A stretch of DNA of 64,000 bases from Bradyrhizobium sp. ORS 278 (GCF_000026145.1 NC_009445.1:2604001-2668000), one strand, 5' to 3'. Shown: positions 43,292 to 51,808, counted from the stretch's first letter. Numbers and translations: made by a program. The notes: generated by a model from the letters alone, not told the origin.

Positions 43292-44473
43292 TCACGCCTT
43301 GCCGGGCGAGACGCGGATCAGGTTCTTGTTGGCCGTGCTCTCGAACCGGCTCGACCAGTAGTTCGAGGCCATCACCGGCCGCTTCAGCCAGCTCACCTTC
43401 GGATTGCGCAGCACCAGGAACCAGAAGAAGAACGGCGTCGTGACGCAGTGCGAGACCAGCGGAAACCAGTCCGGCAGCAGCGAGGCCGGGCCGGGCAGGC
43501 GGTACCAGTAGTAGGTGCTGATCGCGGCCGCTGCGAAGATGCGATGCATCTGGGTGCGGCTGGCCGGCTTGTAGCGCAGCACATGTTCGCCGATCTTGAA
43601 GATGGCGTAGCTGACGATGGCGGCGATGAACGGCCAGGCATAGGCGGTGATGACGGCGGCTTGATCGACCTGTTGCGGCGGATAGTCCGGCACCTGAAAC
43701 CAGCCCCAGACAAAGCCCGGGAAGCTGCCAATCAGGAAGTTGCCGAGGAACTGCTGGACCTTCGTGGGCACGCCCTGGGTCGGCGTCAGCTCCGGCGTCG
43801 AGTCGGGGCAGGGGTTGCTGCAGGCTTCGCAAATGTTGCAGCGGGCGTTCTTGAAGGTCAGGGCTGGGTTGGTGCCGTAGAGCCGCTCCACGGGGTGGAT
43901 CGGGCAAAGCGAGGTGCACCAGCCCGAGCGCATCTCGAAGATCGAGCCCATCGCGAACGCCATGAACGCGGCCGACAGCAGCATCAGCGCCGTCAGCGGG
44001 CCGTCGACATTCAGTCCGATGCGCCGCATCGGCACCACGACGAACAGCAGGGTCACGCTGATCACCGCCAAGGTCGCCGCGCCCCATTCGGGCATGCGGA
44101 TGTTCTGCGAGATTCCCATCTTGTTCGGCAAGAGATGAAAGGTCGCCATCGGGCAGATGTTACGCCACAGGCCAGGCGAGATCGTCACCAGCGCCGGCGC
44201 GATCGGGATCAGCAGATTCCACATCAAGGCTATGCCGAGCGGCGGAAAGAACAGCAGGAGGTTCACCAGTAGAACGCCGACGACCAGCATGACGGTCTGC
44301 ATCGTCAGCCAGAACCGCCGTTCGGCCCGACCGGTGCTGCGGCTGCCCGGCTGCGCCGCCGGCTGATAGCGGGCAGGAGCGACGTTGACCGCCACATGGG
44401 CGAGCGGCCGGGCGTTCCTGTATTGCGGAGCATGGTCGTGTCGGGACGAACGTTGAGCGCTGATGTTTTGCAT
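43292..44473 (-). CDS. Polytopic 4Fe-4S membrane protein (NapH/NosR-like polyferredoxin)
   Basis: A 393-residue inner-membrane protein with about seven helices. A cytoplasmic N-terminus of about 50 residues precedes TMQTVMLVVGVLLVNLLLFF. Cysteine motifs include LWRNICPMATFHLLPNKMG, RSGWCTSLCPIHPVERLYGT and the cluster ARCNICEACSNPCPDSTPEL, which supply Cys-x-x-Cys-type Fe-S ligands as in NapH/RdxA/NosR relatives. The start follows a GGGAAG site. It is upstream of and probably co-transcribed with the 2Fe-2S reductase. Perfect FNR/FixK boxes lie about 200-275 bases upstream of the start codon. The electron acceptor or donor is not known. Confidence 0.87.
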   Translation of the reverse strand: MQNISAQRSSRHDHAPQYRNARPLAHVAVNVAPARYQPAAQPGSRSTGRAERRFWLTMQTVMLVVGVLLVNLLLFFPPLGIALMWNLLIPIAPALVTISPGLWRNICPMATFHLLPNKMGISQNIRMPEWGAATLAVISVTLLFVVVPMRRIGLNVDGPLTALMLLSAAFMAFAMGSIFEMRSGWCTSLCPIHPVERLYGTNPALTFKNARCNICEACSNPCPDSTPELTPTQGVPTKVQQFLGNFLIGSFPGFVWGWFQVPDYPPQQVDQAAVITAYAWPFIAAIVSYAIFKIGEHVLRYKPASRTQMHRIFAAAAISTYYWYRLPGPASLLPDWFPLVSHCVTTPFFFWFLVLRNPKVSWLKRPVMASNYWSSRFESTANKNLIRVSPGKA

Positions 44474-44668
44474 TGCTTCCCAGGACGCGTTTTGATCTTC
44501 ACGATCGCGCCGACGTCACGGTCCCGAGCTGCCGACTTGTTAGTTCGGCGATCCCGTCGGCGCGTGTCGCAGCGCATGCTGTGCTGCAGAATCTGACGGC
44601 GAGATGTGGCGCTTTTTGACGGCCAATATGGACGTCCCTGGGCCATGCTGCGGTCGGCCTGCGGCCGA

Positions 44669-44682
44669 TTGATCTGGATCAA
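44669..44682. promoter_or_regulatory. FNR/FixK-type binding site
   Basis: TTGATCTGGATCAA is a perfect match to the TTGAT-N4-ATCAA consensus recognised by FNR, FixK and related regulators. Confidence 0.8.
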
Positions 44683-44701
44683 ATCCAGGAACATCAAGGA
44701 G

Positions 44702-44715
44702 TTGATCAGGATCCA
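44702..44715. promoter_or_regulatory. Degenerate FNR/FixK-type site
   Basis: TTGATCAGGATCCA matches the same consensus with one mismatch in the right half; it lies between the two perfect boxes. Confidence 0.35.
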
Positions 44716-44735
44716 TTGTTGATTGTCAAAGCCGT

Positions 44736-44749
44736 TTGATCTGGATCAA
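44736..44749. promoter_or_regulatory. FNR/FixK-type binding site (second)
   Basis: A second exact copy of TTGATCTGGATCAA, centred 67 bases from the first. The two-box arrangement supports oxygen-responsive control of the Fe-S genes to its left. Confidence 0.8.
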
Positions 44750-45246
44750 TGACGGCCCTGGCTGTGACGCATCGCAGGCGTGATCGAGGCGGCGAATATG
44801 TGCTCCTATCAGCGGCCTCATGGTTCGAGACGCGCCTACGGCGTTTCCGTTACTCGACGCGGAGACCCCAGGGCTGCACGTCGGGCAAATCAGGTCGCGC
44901 GCGAAATTCCTGTCCAGCCCTCTGCTGAAAAATAAATTGCTTGGCGACTTCGCAAAATCAGCATTACTCTTCCGCCCATTCCGTTGCGTCGGAGGGGGCG
45001 TATCGCGGTCGTCATGGACGTCGGCAGCGGAATGCGGTGGGCGTGGGTCGTTGCAGCGTGATCTTTCGCGCCGACGAACAGCGATGCACGCACGGTCAAG
45101 TCGCGCGGTCCTGGCACCCCGAAGCTGGTGTCACGCCTGTGCCGGCGCTCACGCGCCGCGCAGGCCACGGTGGCCAAAAGCCGGCGCACCGGGGAGAACG
45201 CGAAGCAGCCGTCAAAACCATCGCGCAGGGAAGGCCGGACGTGTTC

Positions 45247-45390
45247 GGCCAGACCTGTGGTACCTGCCGCCTGCATTCTTTTCCGCAGGCGGGCCACGGG
45301 CGCGGCCAGCGCCCGGCCTTCCCTGCGCCCTCTGTTTGTTGAGGGCGATGCTGGATCAAAGCTCGGGCGCAAGACGCGTCGCGAGATCGC
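45247..45390 (+). repeat. Dispersed structured element, copy A
   Basis: This segment matches, in inverted orientation, the last ~145 bases of the window. It contains hairpin 1 (GCCGCCTGC, 10-base loop, GCAGGCGGGC at 45266-45294) and hairpin 2 (GCCCTC, 8-base loop TGTTTGTT, GAGGGC at 45327-45346). Between them lies the GCGGCCAGCGCCCGGC block, which is shared by both copies. The element may extend left to about 44.9 kb, which cannot be tested here. It is probably non-coding. Confidence 0.75.
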
Positions 45391-45455
45391 GAAGCTGTAT
45401 TCTCATGCATCAGAAAATACTGTTGGACGAACGTGAGCACGGCAGAGACCACAGT

Positions 45456-45542
45456 CGTCATTGCGAGCGCAGCGACGCAATCCAGGATCTTCCCGCGGAT
45501 GCACTCTGGATTGCTTCGTCGCTGCGCGCCTCGCAACGACGG
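45456..45542. repeat. Dispersed palindrome, GTCATTGCGAG type (copy 3)
   Basis: GTCATTGCGAGCGCAGCGAC then GCAATCCAGGAT is mirrored by TCTGGATTGCTTCGTCGCTG and CTCGCAACGACGG. Confidence 0.88.
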
Positions 45543-45578
45543 AGATCCTGGTGGGCGTCTCGTTTCAACAAGCACGGT

Positions 45579-45699
45579 GTCGTCCCGGCGAACGCCGGGA
45601 CCCATAATCCCAGGGAGATGTTGTTGCGCACGATGTCGGCCCAGTCTTGTCTCACCACACCTGCTGCGGAGTATGGGTCCCGGCGTTCGCCGGGACGAC
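45579..45699. repeat. Dispersed palindrome, GTCGTCCCGGCGAACGCC type
   Basis: GTCGTCCCGGCGAACGCCGG then GACCCATAAT is mirrored by TATGGGTCCCGGCGTTCGCC then GGGACGAC, around a loop of about 65 bases. It lies just beyond the Lrp regulator's stop codon. Confidence 0.88.
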
Positions 45700-45725
45700 G
45701 GTGGGGCGTGGCGAGGCGGCGTGGC

Positions 45726-46187
45726 TCACACCGGAAGTGCGATCGAGTACTTGACCTGGCTCAGGGCAAAACTCGACTCGATCGAGGCGATGCCGTCGAG
45801 CCGCGTCAGCTTGGTCTTCAGGAATGCCTCATACGACGACAGGTCCGCCGCGACCACGCGCAGCATGTAGTCGCGATTGCCCGTCATCAGATAGCACTCC
45901 AGCACCTCGGGCCAGGCCGAGATCGCCTTCTCGAAGCGCTTCAGGTCCTCCTCCTTCTGCCGGGCCAGCTTGATGGAGATGAACACCGAGACGTGCAGCC
46001 CGAGCGCCTTCTGGTTGACGGTGGCGATGTAGCGGGTGATGACGCCGCGCTCCTCCAGGAGCTTCACCCGGCGGTGGCAGGGCGAGACGGAGAGGCCGAC
46101 CTTGTCGGCGAGCTCCTGCATGGTGATGCGGCCGTCGGCCTGGAGGTGGCCGAGGATCTTGCGGTCGATGACGTCGAGTTCGGGCAT
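45726..46187 (-). CDS. Lrp/AsnC-family transcriptional regulator
   Basis: A 153-residue regulator. The N-terminal helix-turn-helix (LDVIDRKILGHLQADGRITM then QELADKVGLSVSPCHRRVKL) is followed by the RAM ligand-binding domain (VEVLECYLMTGNRDYMLRV-like segment at about 95-115). It is divergent from the E1-type dehydrogenase gene. In Pseudomonas putida an Lrp-type regulator (MdeR) governs a similar E1 gene (mdeB), so control of the neighbour by an amino acid is a reasonable inference. Confidence 0.92.
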   Translation of the reverse strand: MPELDVIDRKILGHLQADGRITMQELADKVGLSVSPCHRRVKLLEERGVITRYIATVNQKALGLHVSVFISIKLARQKEEDLKRFEKAISAWPEVLECYLMTGNRDYMLRVVAADLSSYEAFLKTKLTRLDGIASIESSFALSQVKYSIALPV

Positions 46188-46330
46188 TGGGATGCTGTGC
46201 CGGGATTGATAGCTCTGACGGGAAAATATCCCAATAATGTTCGCCCATGCGCGAAAAATTGAGAATTATGGCCAGCTCGACGGGACTAGAGTCAACGAAT
46301 CCACCGAACCGCCCCTGGGAGCAGCGCGCC

Positions 46331-48715
46331 ATGGCCAGGCCACCCGCATCAACGCCATCCGCATCGTCAGACCGTCTCGCTATCCTGAACGCGCTGACCC
46401 GCAAGGCCCTGTGGCTGTCGTCTTGGACGATTCATCACGCCAACCACATCCGGCCGAACATCGACGGCCTCAAGGTCGGCGGCCACCAGGCGTCCTCCGC
46501 GTCGCTCGCGACCATCATGTCGGCGCTTTACTTCTCGGTGCTGCGCCCAGAGGATCGCGTCGCGGTGAAGCCGCATGCGAGCCCGGTCTTCCATGCCATC
46601 CAATATCTGTTCGGACGGCAGACCAAGGAGAAGCTGGAGAATTTCCGCGGCTTCAAGGGCGCGCAGTCCTATCCGTCGCGCACCAAGGACGTCGACGATG
46701 TCGACTTCTCGACCGGCTCGGTCGGCCTCGGCGTCGCGCAGACGCTGTTCTCCTCGCTGGTGCAGGACTACGTCAAGACGCATGGCTGGATGAAGGATCG
46801 CCGCGAGGGTCGCATGATCGCGCTGGTCGGCGACGCCGAGATGGACGAAGGCAACATCTTCGAGGCGCTGGCCGAGGGCTGGAAGCACGGCCTGCGCAAC
46901 ACCTGGTGGATCGTCGACTACAACCGCCAGAGCCTGGATGCCGTGGTGCGCGAGGGGCTGTGGGAGAAGTTCGAGACCATGTTCCGCAACTTCGGCTGGG
47001 ACGTGGTGATCGTGAAATACGGCCGGCTGATGCGCGAGGCCTTTGCCGAGCCCGGCGGCGAGTCGCTCAGGCGCTGGATCGACAACTGCCCGAACGCGCT
47101 GTACGCGGCGCTGTGCTTTCAGGGCGGGGCGGCGTTCCGCAAGCACATCCAGGACGAGATCGGCGACCAGGGCGACGTGACCCGGCTCCTCGATAATCGC
47201 AGCGACGACGAGCTGCTGGCGCTGATGAGCAATCTCGGCGGCCACGACATGGCGAGCATGCTGGAGGCGTTCGAACAGATCGACCACGATCGCCCCGTCT
47301 GCTTCATCGCCTACACGATCAAGGGCGTCGGCCTGCCGTTCCAGGGCCACAAGGACAACCACGCCGGGCTGATGACGGTCGCGCAGATGGAGAAATGGCG
47401 CGCCGAGCAGAACATCCGTCCGGGCCATGAGTGGGACAAGTTCGAAGGCCTGACGCAGGACCCGGCGACGCTTGAAGCGTTTCTGGCCTCCGTGCCGTTC
47501 AACCGCGACGGCCGCCGGCTCGACGACGCCGTGCTCGACGTACCGGAGCGGCTGACCTTCACCGCGGCCGCGCAGATGTCGACGCAGCAGGGCTTCGGCT
47601 TGATCCTTAACGATCTCGCCCGCAGCGACATCGCGATGGCGTCGCGGATCGTGACCTCGTCGCCCGACGTCACCGTCTCGACCAATCTGGGCGCGTGGGT
47701 CAACCGGCGCGGCCTGTTCGCGCATGCCGAGAAGGCCGACCTGTTCCGCAGCGAGAAGATCCCCTCGACCTTCAACTGGGCGGCCTCGCCCAAGGGGCAG
47801 CACATCGAGCTCGGCATCGCCGAGATGAATCTGTTCATCATGGCCTCGGCGCTCGGCCTGTCGCACTCCATCAACGGCGCGCGGCTGCTGCCGATCGTCA
47901 CGCTGTACGATCCGTTCATCGAGCGCGGCCTCGATGCGCTGAACTACGCCTGCTATCAGGACGCGCGCTTCATGGTCGTCGCGACCCCGTCGGGCGTCAC
48001 GCTGGCGCCGGAGGGCGGCGCGCACCAGTCGATCGCGACGCCACTGATCGGCATGGCGCAGGACGGCTTGTCCTCGTTCGAGCCGGCCTTCGTCGACGAG
48101 CTCGCGGCGATCATGAAATGGGGCTTTGGCCACATGCAGGCCGCGCCGGGCGAGGGCGGCTCGGTCTATTTGCGGCTATCGACGCGCACCGTCGACCAGC
48201 CGCAGCGGATCATGACGCCGGAGCTGGAGGCCGACATCGCCGCCGGCGCCTATTGGCTGCGCAAGCCGGGGCCGAATGCAGAAGTGATCATTGCCTATAC
48301 CGGCGCGCTCGCGCCTGAGGCGATCGAGGCGACCGGATTAATCGGCGAATCCCGCCGCGACGTCGGCCTGCTCGCCGTCACCTCGGCGGACCGGCTGCAT
48401 GCCGGATGGACGGCGGCGCGCAGCCTGCGCAGGCATCGCCGCGGCGTGCAGCATCTCAGCCATATCGAGCAATTGCTGGCGCCGCTGCCGCGCGACTGCG
48501 GAATCGTCACCGTCATCGACGGCCATCCGGCGGCGCTCGGCTGGCTAGGCTCGGTGCGCGGCCATCGCGTCGAGGCGCTGGGGGTCGAGAAGTTCGGTCA
48601 GACCGGCACGATCGACGATCTCTACCGTCATAACGGCATGGACGCGAATGCCATCATCGACGCGGCCGAGAGCCTGACCGGCGCGCCGGTGCGGCACCGC
48701 AAGATGGCGGTGTGA
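46331..48715 (+). CDS. Homodimeric 2-oxoacid dehydrogenase E1 (AceE/MdeB-like, transketolase fold)
   Basis: A 794-residue thiamine-diphosphate enzyme. The N-terminal ThDP domain has RPNIDGLKVGGHQASSASLA and the cofactor motif GDAEMDEGNIFEALAEGWKH ... NTWWIVDYNRQSLD. The central pyrimidine domain includes KGQHIELGIAEMNLFIMASA, and a transketolase C-terminal domain follows. It is shorter than AceE (about 890). No E2/E3 genes are adjacent. With the divergent Lrp regulator it resembles MdeB, an alpha-ketobutyrate-preferring E1, but pyruvate cannot be excluded. The ATG at 46331 has GGGAG upstream; in-frame ATGs at 46247 and 46268 are alternatives. Confidence 0.87.
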   Translation: MARPPASTPSASSDRLAILNALTRKALWLSSWTIHHANHIRPNIDGLKVGGHQASSASLATIMSALYFSVLRPEDRVAVKPHASPVFHAIQYLFGRQTKEKLENFRGFKGAQSYPSRTKDVDDVDFSTGSVGLGVAQTLFSSLVQDYVKTHGWMKDRREGRMIALVGDAEMDEGNIFEALAEGWKHGLRNTWWIVDYNRQSLDAVVREGLWEKFETMFRNFGWDVVIVKYGRLMREAFAEPGGESLRRWIDNCPNALYAALCFQGGAAFRKHIQDEIGDQGDVTRLLDNRSDDELLALMSNLGGHDMASMLEAFEQIDHDRPVCFIAYTIKGVGLPFQGHKDNHAGLMTVAQMEKWRAEQNIRPGHEWDKFEGLTQDPATLEAFLASVPFNRDGRRLDDAVLDVPERLTFTAAAQMSTQQGFGLILNDLARSDIAMASRIVTSSPDVTVSTNLGAWVNRRGLFAHAEKADLFRSEKIPSTFNWAASPKGQHIELGIAEMNLFIMASALGLSHSINGARLLPIVTLYDPFIERGLDALNYACYQDARFMVVATPSGVTLAPEGGAHQSIATPLIGMAQDGLSSFEPAFVDELAAIMKWGFGHMQAAPGEGGSVYLRLSTRTVDQPQRIMTPELEADIAAGAYWLRKPGPNAEVIIAYTGALAPEAIEATGLIGESRRDVGLLAVTSADRLHAGWTAARSLRRHRRGVQHLSHIEQLLAPLPRDCGIVTVIDGHPAALGWLGSVRGHRVEALGVEKFGQTGTIDDLYRHNGMDANAIIDAAESLTGAPVRHRKMAV

Positions 48716-49208
48716 AAGCTGAGGGGATCTCACGAGTCTGAACGTAGATACGCCGCCTCCTTCGCCTGGACAAAGGAGACGGCGCTGCAACTTGGGGACA
48801 AAGGACTGCGTGCTAAAAAATCAGTCAGTACGAACAGACCCAGCCATTCGTGATGAAACTGCGTCTTCCGGGGCCGGCGATCTACGGGGGTAGCGTACCC
48901 GAGGTCATCGCTGCAGAATGTGAACCAGTTCACATCTCGCAATGAATCTTCAGGACTGGAATTCTGTGGTCCGGAATGAGGTCCTCGGCCGGCCTGGACG
49001 TCGGATCAGGGGCTTGCTGCAATGCAAAATGGCGCGGCGACGAAACGCGTGTCCGTCGGCTTGCGCCGGTCGAGGCCTTGCTCCTATATCCGACCGACGC
49101 AACCCCGGTCCCCGCATGTGGCGGGTTCATCCCGCGGATCGCGCGTGCCAGGATGCAGGTCCGCGCGCAGCCGCTCCCCCATATGCTTCCACCTGAAGAG
49201 GTTTTCCG
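48716..49208. other. Intergenic region with a symmetric operator-like site
   Basis: 493 bases between the E1 gene and the aldehyde dehydrogenase. No credible gene was found. The clearest signal is the TGTGAAC dyad at 48919-48934. Confidence 0.55.
48919..48934. promoter_or_regulatory. Symmetric operator candidate
   Basis: TGTGAAC-CA-GTTCACA is a perfect 7-bp inverted repeat with a two-base spacer, 275 bases upstream of the aldehyde dehydrogenase start. It is a plausible site for a dimeric regulator such as GntR or CRP type; the owner is not known. Confidence 0.4.
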
Positions 49209-50639
49209 ATGGTCAATCGCCTGCAATTCTACATCGACGGCGCCTGGGTCGATCCGGTCGTCAAGAAGTCCACCCCGGTCGTCAATCCCGCGACCGAAGA
49301 GGCGATGTATGAGGTTGCGCTGGGCTCCAAGGCCGATGTCGACAAGGCTGTCGCCGCCGCCAAGCGTGCCTTCGAAACCTTTTCGCAGACGAGCCGCGAG
49401 GAGCGCGTCGCGCTGCTCGAGAAGATCATCGCCATCTACAAGGGCCGCATGAAGGAGATCGGCGCCGCCGTGTCCGACGAGATGGGCGCGCCGCTGCCGA
49501 TGGCGGAGAAGCTGCAGGCCGGCGCCGGCCTCGGCCATCTGATGTCGACGCTCGATGTGCTGAAGAAGTACGAGTTCGAGGAGACGCTGCCGTCGTCAGT
49601 GGTGGTGCGCGAGCCGGTCGGCGTCGTCGGCATGATCACGCCCTGGAATTGGCCGCTCAACCAGATCGCCTGCAAGGTCGCGCCGGCGCTTGCCGCGGGC
49701 TGCACCATGATCCTGAAGCCGTCGGAGTTCACCCCGACCTCGGCGCTGATCTTCGCCGAGATCCTGCATGAGGCCGGCGTGCCGAAGGGCGTGTTCAACC
49801 TGATCAACGGCCTGGGGCCGGAGGTCGGCGCCGCCATGAGCGAGCATCCGGACATCGACATGATCTCGTTCACCGGCTCGACCCGCGCCGGCATCGACGT
49901 CGCCAGGCGCGCCGCGCCGACCGTGAAGCGCGTCAGCCAGGAGCTCGGCGGCAAGTCGCCGAACGTGATCCTGGAGGGCTCCGACCTCGTGAAGGCGGTG
50001 ACCGGCGGCGTCATGCACATGTTCAACAATTCCGGCCAGTCCTGCAACGCGCCGTCGCGCATGATCGTGCCGGCTGCGCGGATGAAGGAAGTGGCTGCGA
50101 TCGCCAAGGGCGTCGCCGACAAGACCAAGGCCGGCGATCCGCGCGGCGAGGGCACCACGATCGGCCCGGTGGTCAATCGCGGTCAGTGGGACAAGATCCA
50201 GGCACTGATCAACAAGGGCATCGAGGAGGGCGCGACCCTCGTCGCCGGCGGCCCGGGCCTGCCCGAGGGCGTCAACAAGGGCTTCTATGTCCGTCCGACG
50301 ATCTTCGCCGACGTCAAGCCCGAGATGACCATCTCGCGCGAGGAAATTTTCGGACCGGTGCTGGTGATCATCGGCGCTCAGGATGAGAACGAGGCGGTCA
50401 AGATCGCTAACGACACGCCCTATGGTCTTGCCGGCTACGTCACCGCGCCGACCATCGAGAAGGCGCGCGAGGTCGGCCGCAAGATCCGCGCCGGCAACGT
50501 CAACCTGCAGGGCGTCCCGAACGACCGCACCGCGCCGTTCGGCGGCTACAAGCAGTCCGGCAACGGCCGCGAATGGGGCCGGTTCGGTCTCGAGGAGTAT
50601 CTCGAGGTCAAGGCCGTCGCAGGCTACAACGCGGCTTGA
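49209..50639 (+). CDS. Aldehyde dehydrogenase family protein
   Basis: A 476-residue NAD(P)-dependent aldehyde dehydrogenase. It shows the cofactor motif MISFTGSTRAGIDVARRAAP, the general base in QELGGKSPNVILEG and the catalytic Cys279 in NNSGQSCNAPSRMIV; the late EEIFGPVLVI and KQSGNGREWGRFGLEEYLEV are also present, so it is complete. The substrate is unknown. Its position beside lactonase, uronate dehydrogenase and IlvD-type dehydratase genes would fit alpha-ketoglutarate semialdehyde oxidation in an oxidative sugar-acid route (inference). The ATG follows GAAGAGG. Confidence 0.92.
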   Translation: MVNRLQFYIDGAWVDPVVKKSTPVVNPATEEAMYEVALGSKADVDKAVAAAKRAFETFSQTSREERVALLEKIIAIYKGRMKEIGAAVSDEMGAPLPMAEKLQAGAGLGHLMSTLDVLKKYEFEETLPSSVVVREPVGVVGMITPWNWPLNQIACKVAPALAAGCTMILKPSEFTPTSALIFAEILHEAGVPKGVFNLINGLGPEVGAAMSEHPDIDMISFTGSTRAGIDVARRAAPTVKRVSQELGGKSPNVILEGSDLVKAVTGGVMHMFNNSGQSCNAPSRMIVPAARMKEVAAIAKGVADKTKAGDPRGEGTTIGPVVNRGQWDKIQALINKGIEEGATLVAGGPGLPEGVNKGFYVRPTIFADVKPEMTISREEIFGPVLVIIGAQDENEAVKIANDTPYGLAGYVTAPTIEKAREVGRKIRAGNVNLQGVPNDRTAPFGGYKQSGNGREWGRFGLEEYLEVKAVAGYNAA

Positions 50640-50650
50640 TCGGTGAAGGT

Positions 50651-50740
50651 GCGTAGGGTGGGCAAAGCGAAGCGTGCCCACCATCTACGCCATCAACAAG
50701 AACGGTGGGCACGGCGCTCCGCGCCTTTGCCCACCCTGCG
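50651..50740. repeat. Dispersed palindrome, GTAGGGTGGGCAAAG type
   Basis: GCGTAGGGTGGGCAAAGCG and CGTGCCCACC are mirrored by GGTGGGCACGG and GCGCCTTTGCCCACCCTGCG. This is a typical intergenic palindrome of Bradyrhizobium-like genomes, placed between two convergent genes. Confidence 0.88.
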
Positions 50741-50750
50741 AAGCGAAGAC

Positions 50751-51719
50751 TTAACCGCCGAGCGCGCCCTGCGTATTCACGTAGAGCGCGTAGATCGACT
50801 GGCTGGCGGCCATGAACAGGCGGTTGCGCTTGAGGCCGCCGAAACAGACATTGGCGCAGCGCTCGGGCAATGCGATGCGTCCGATCGGGGCGCCATCGGG
50901 CGCGAACACCATGACGCCGTCGAGCTCGGGCGAGCCCATGCCCCAGCCGCACCAGAGATTGCCGTCGACGTCGCAGCGCATGCCGTCCGGCGTGCCCGGC
51001 CCGGCATCGATGTGGACCCGCTTGTTGGCAAGCATCGTCCCGTCAGCGGAGACGTCATAAGCGAGGATCTTGCGGTTCGGCACGCCGCGGGATTCGACGA
51101 CATAGAGGATGGATTCATCAGGCGAGAAGCACAGCCCGTTCGGTCCCAGCACGCCCTCGGCAACGATGCTCGCTTGGCCAGTAGCGCCGTCGATCCGGTA
51201 CACGTTGGCGTCGATCTCGGACTCGGCCTTGTAGCCCTCGTAATTGCCGAGCAGTCCGAAGGTCGGATCGGTGAACCAGATCGATCCGTCGGACTTGACG
51301 ACGACGTCGTTCGGCGAGTTCAGCCGCTTGCCGTCGAAGGCGTCCATCAGCACGGTAATGGACCCGTCATATTCGGTCCGCGTCACGCGGCGGCCGCCAT
51401 GCTCGCAGGTGACGAGCCGGCCCTGCCGGTCCCTGGTGTTGCCATTGGCGAAGTTGGACGGCTTGCGGAACACCGACACCGCGCCGGTCTCCTCCTCCCA
51501 TTTGAGGATGCGCTGGTTGGGAATGTCGCTGCACAGGAGATAGCGCCCATCGCCGAACCACACCGGCCCCTCCGCCCAGCGCAGGCCCGTCGCCAGCCGC
51601 TCCACAGCCGACAGCTTGAGCCAGTACTTCTCGAAGCGCGGGTCCAGCGCCTGGATCGCCGGATCGGGATAGAAGGTGGCAGGGCGAAAGCCTTGCGCAT
51701 GAGCGTTTCCGTCGGACAT
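50751..51719 (-). CDS. SMP-30/gluconolactonase-family lactonase
   Basis: A 322-residue six-bladed propeller hydrolase. Metal-ligand blocks are visible: LRWAEGPVWFGDGRYLLCSD (Glu), DGKRLNSPNDVVVKSDGSIW (Asn) and VDGNLWCGWGMGSPELDGVM. GNTRDRQGRLVTCEHGGRRV is also family-typical. Likely hydrolyses aldono- or aldarolactones. It is divergent from the uronate dehydrogenase gene (89 bases between starts), whose product is a lactone, so the two probably act in sequence. No signal peptide is seen. Confidence 0.9.
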   Translation of the reverse strand: MSDGNAHAQGFRPATFYPDPAIQALDPRFEKYWLKLSAVERLATGLRWAEGPVWFGDGRYLLCSDIPNQRILKWEEETGAVSVFRKPSNFANGNTRDRQGRLVTCEHGGRRVTRTEYDGSITVLMDAFDGKRLNSPNDVVVKSDGSIWFTDPTFGLLGNYEGYKAESEIDANVYRIDGATGQASIVAEGVLGPNGLCFSPDESILYVVESRGVPNRKILAYDVSADGTMLANKRVHIDAGPGTPDGMRCDVDGNLWCGWGMGSPELDGVMVFAPDGAPIGRIALPERCANVCFGGLKRNRLFMAASQSIYALYVNTQGALGG

Positions 51720-51808
51720 TCGGCCCGTCCTGTTATTGCGCGGTTGCGATCTCTGCTATCATTGACAGGTAACGACCGCAAACCTGCGGACCCAACACGA
51801 GGGATGAA

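Larger units (their letters stand above)
44474..45725. other. Long intergenic region: FNR boxes, dispersed structured element, palindromes
   Basis: About 1.25 kb without a convincing gene. From left to right it holds the two FNR/FixK boxes with a degenerate third, a GC-rich segment (about 44.9-45.4 kb) whose right part recurs inverted at the window's right edge, a GTCATTGCGAG palindrome and a GTCGTCCCGGCG palindrome. Open frames across it are rich in Arg/Ala/Pro and conflict with each other. Confidence 0.65.

Noticed and set aside
41988..44087. Reading the 2Fe-2S reductase as a 699-residue fusion extending back into the 4Fe-4S gene
   Set aside because: The upstream part is out of frame with the 4Fe-4S protein and Arg/Gln/Leu-rich. 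A GAGGAG site and ATG at 43241 define the true start.
44716..44729. TTGTTGATTGTCAA as a further FNR box
   Set aside because: The half-sites are not separated by four bases, so the geometry is wrong.
44820..46262. A plus-strand open frame of 480 codons before the E1 gene
   Set aside because: It runs through the dispersed element, two palindromes and the complete Lrp gene on the other strand; composition is non-protein-like.
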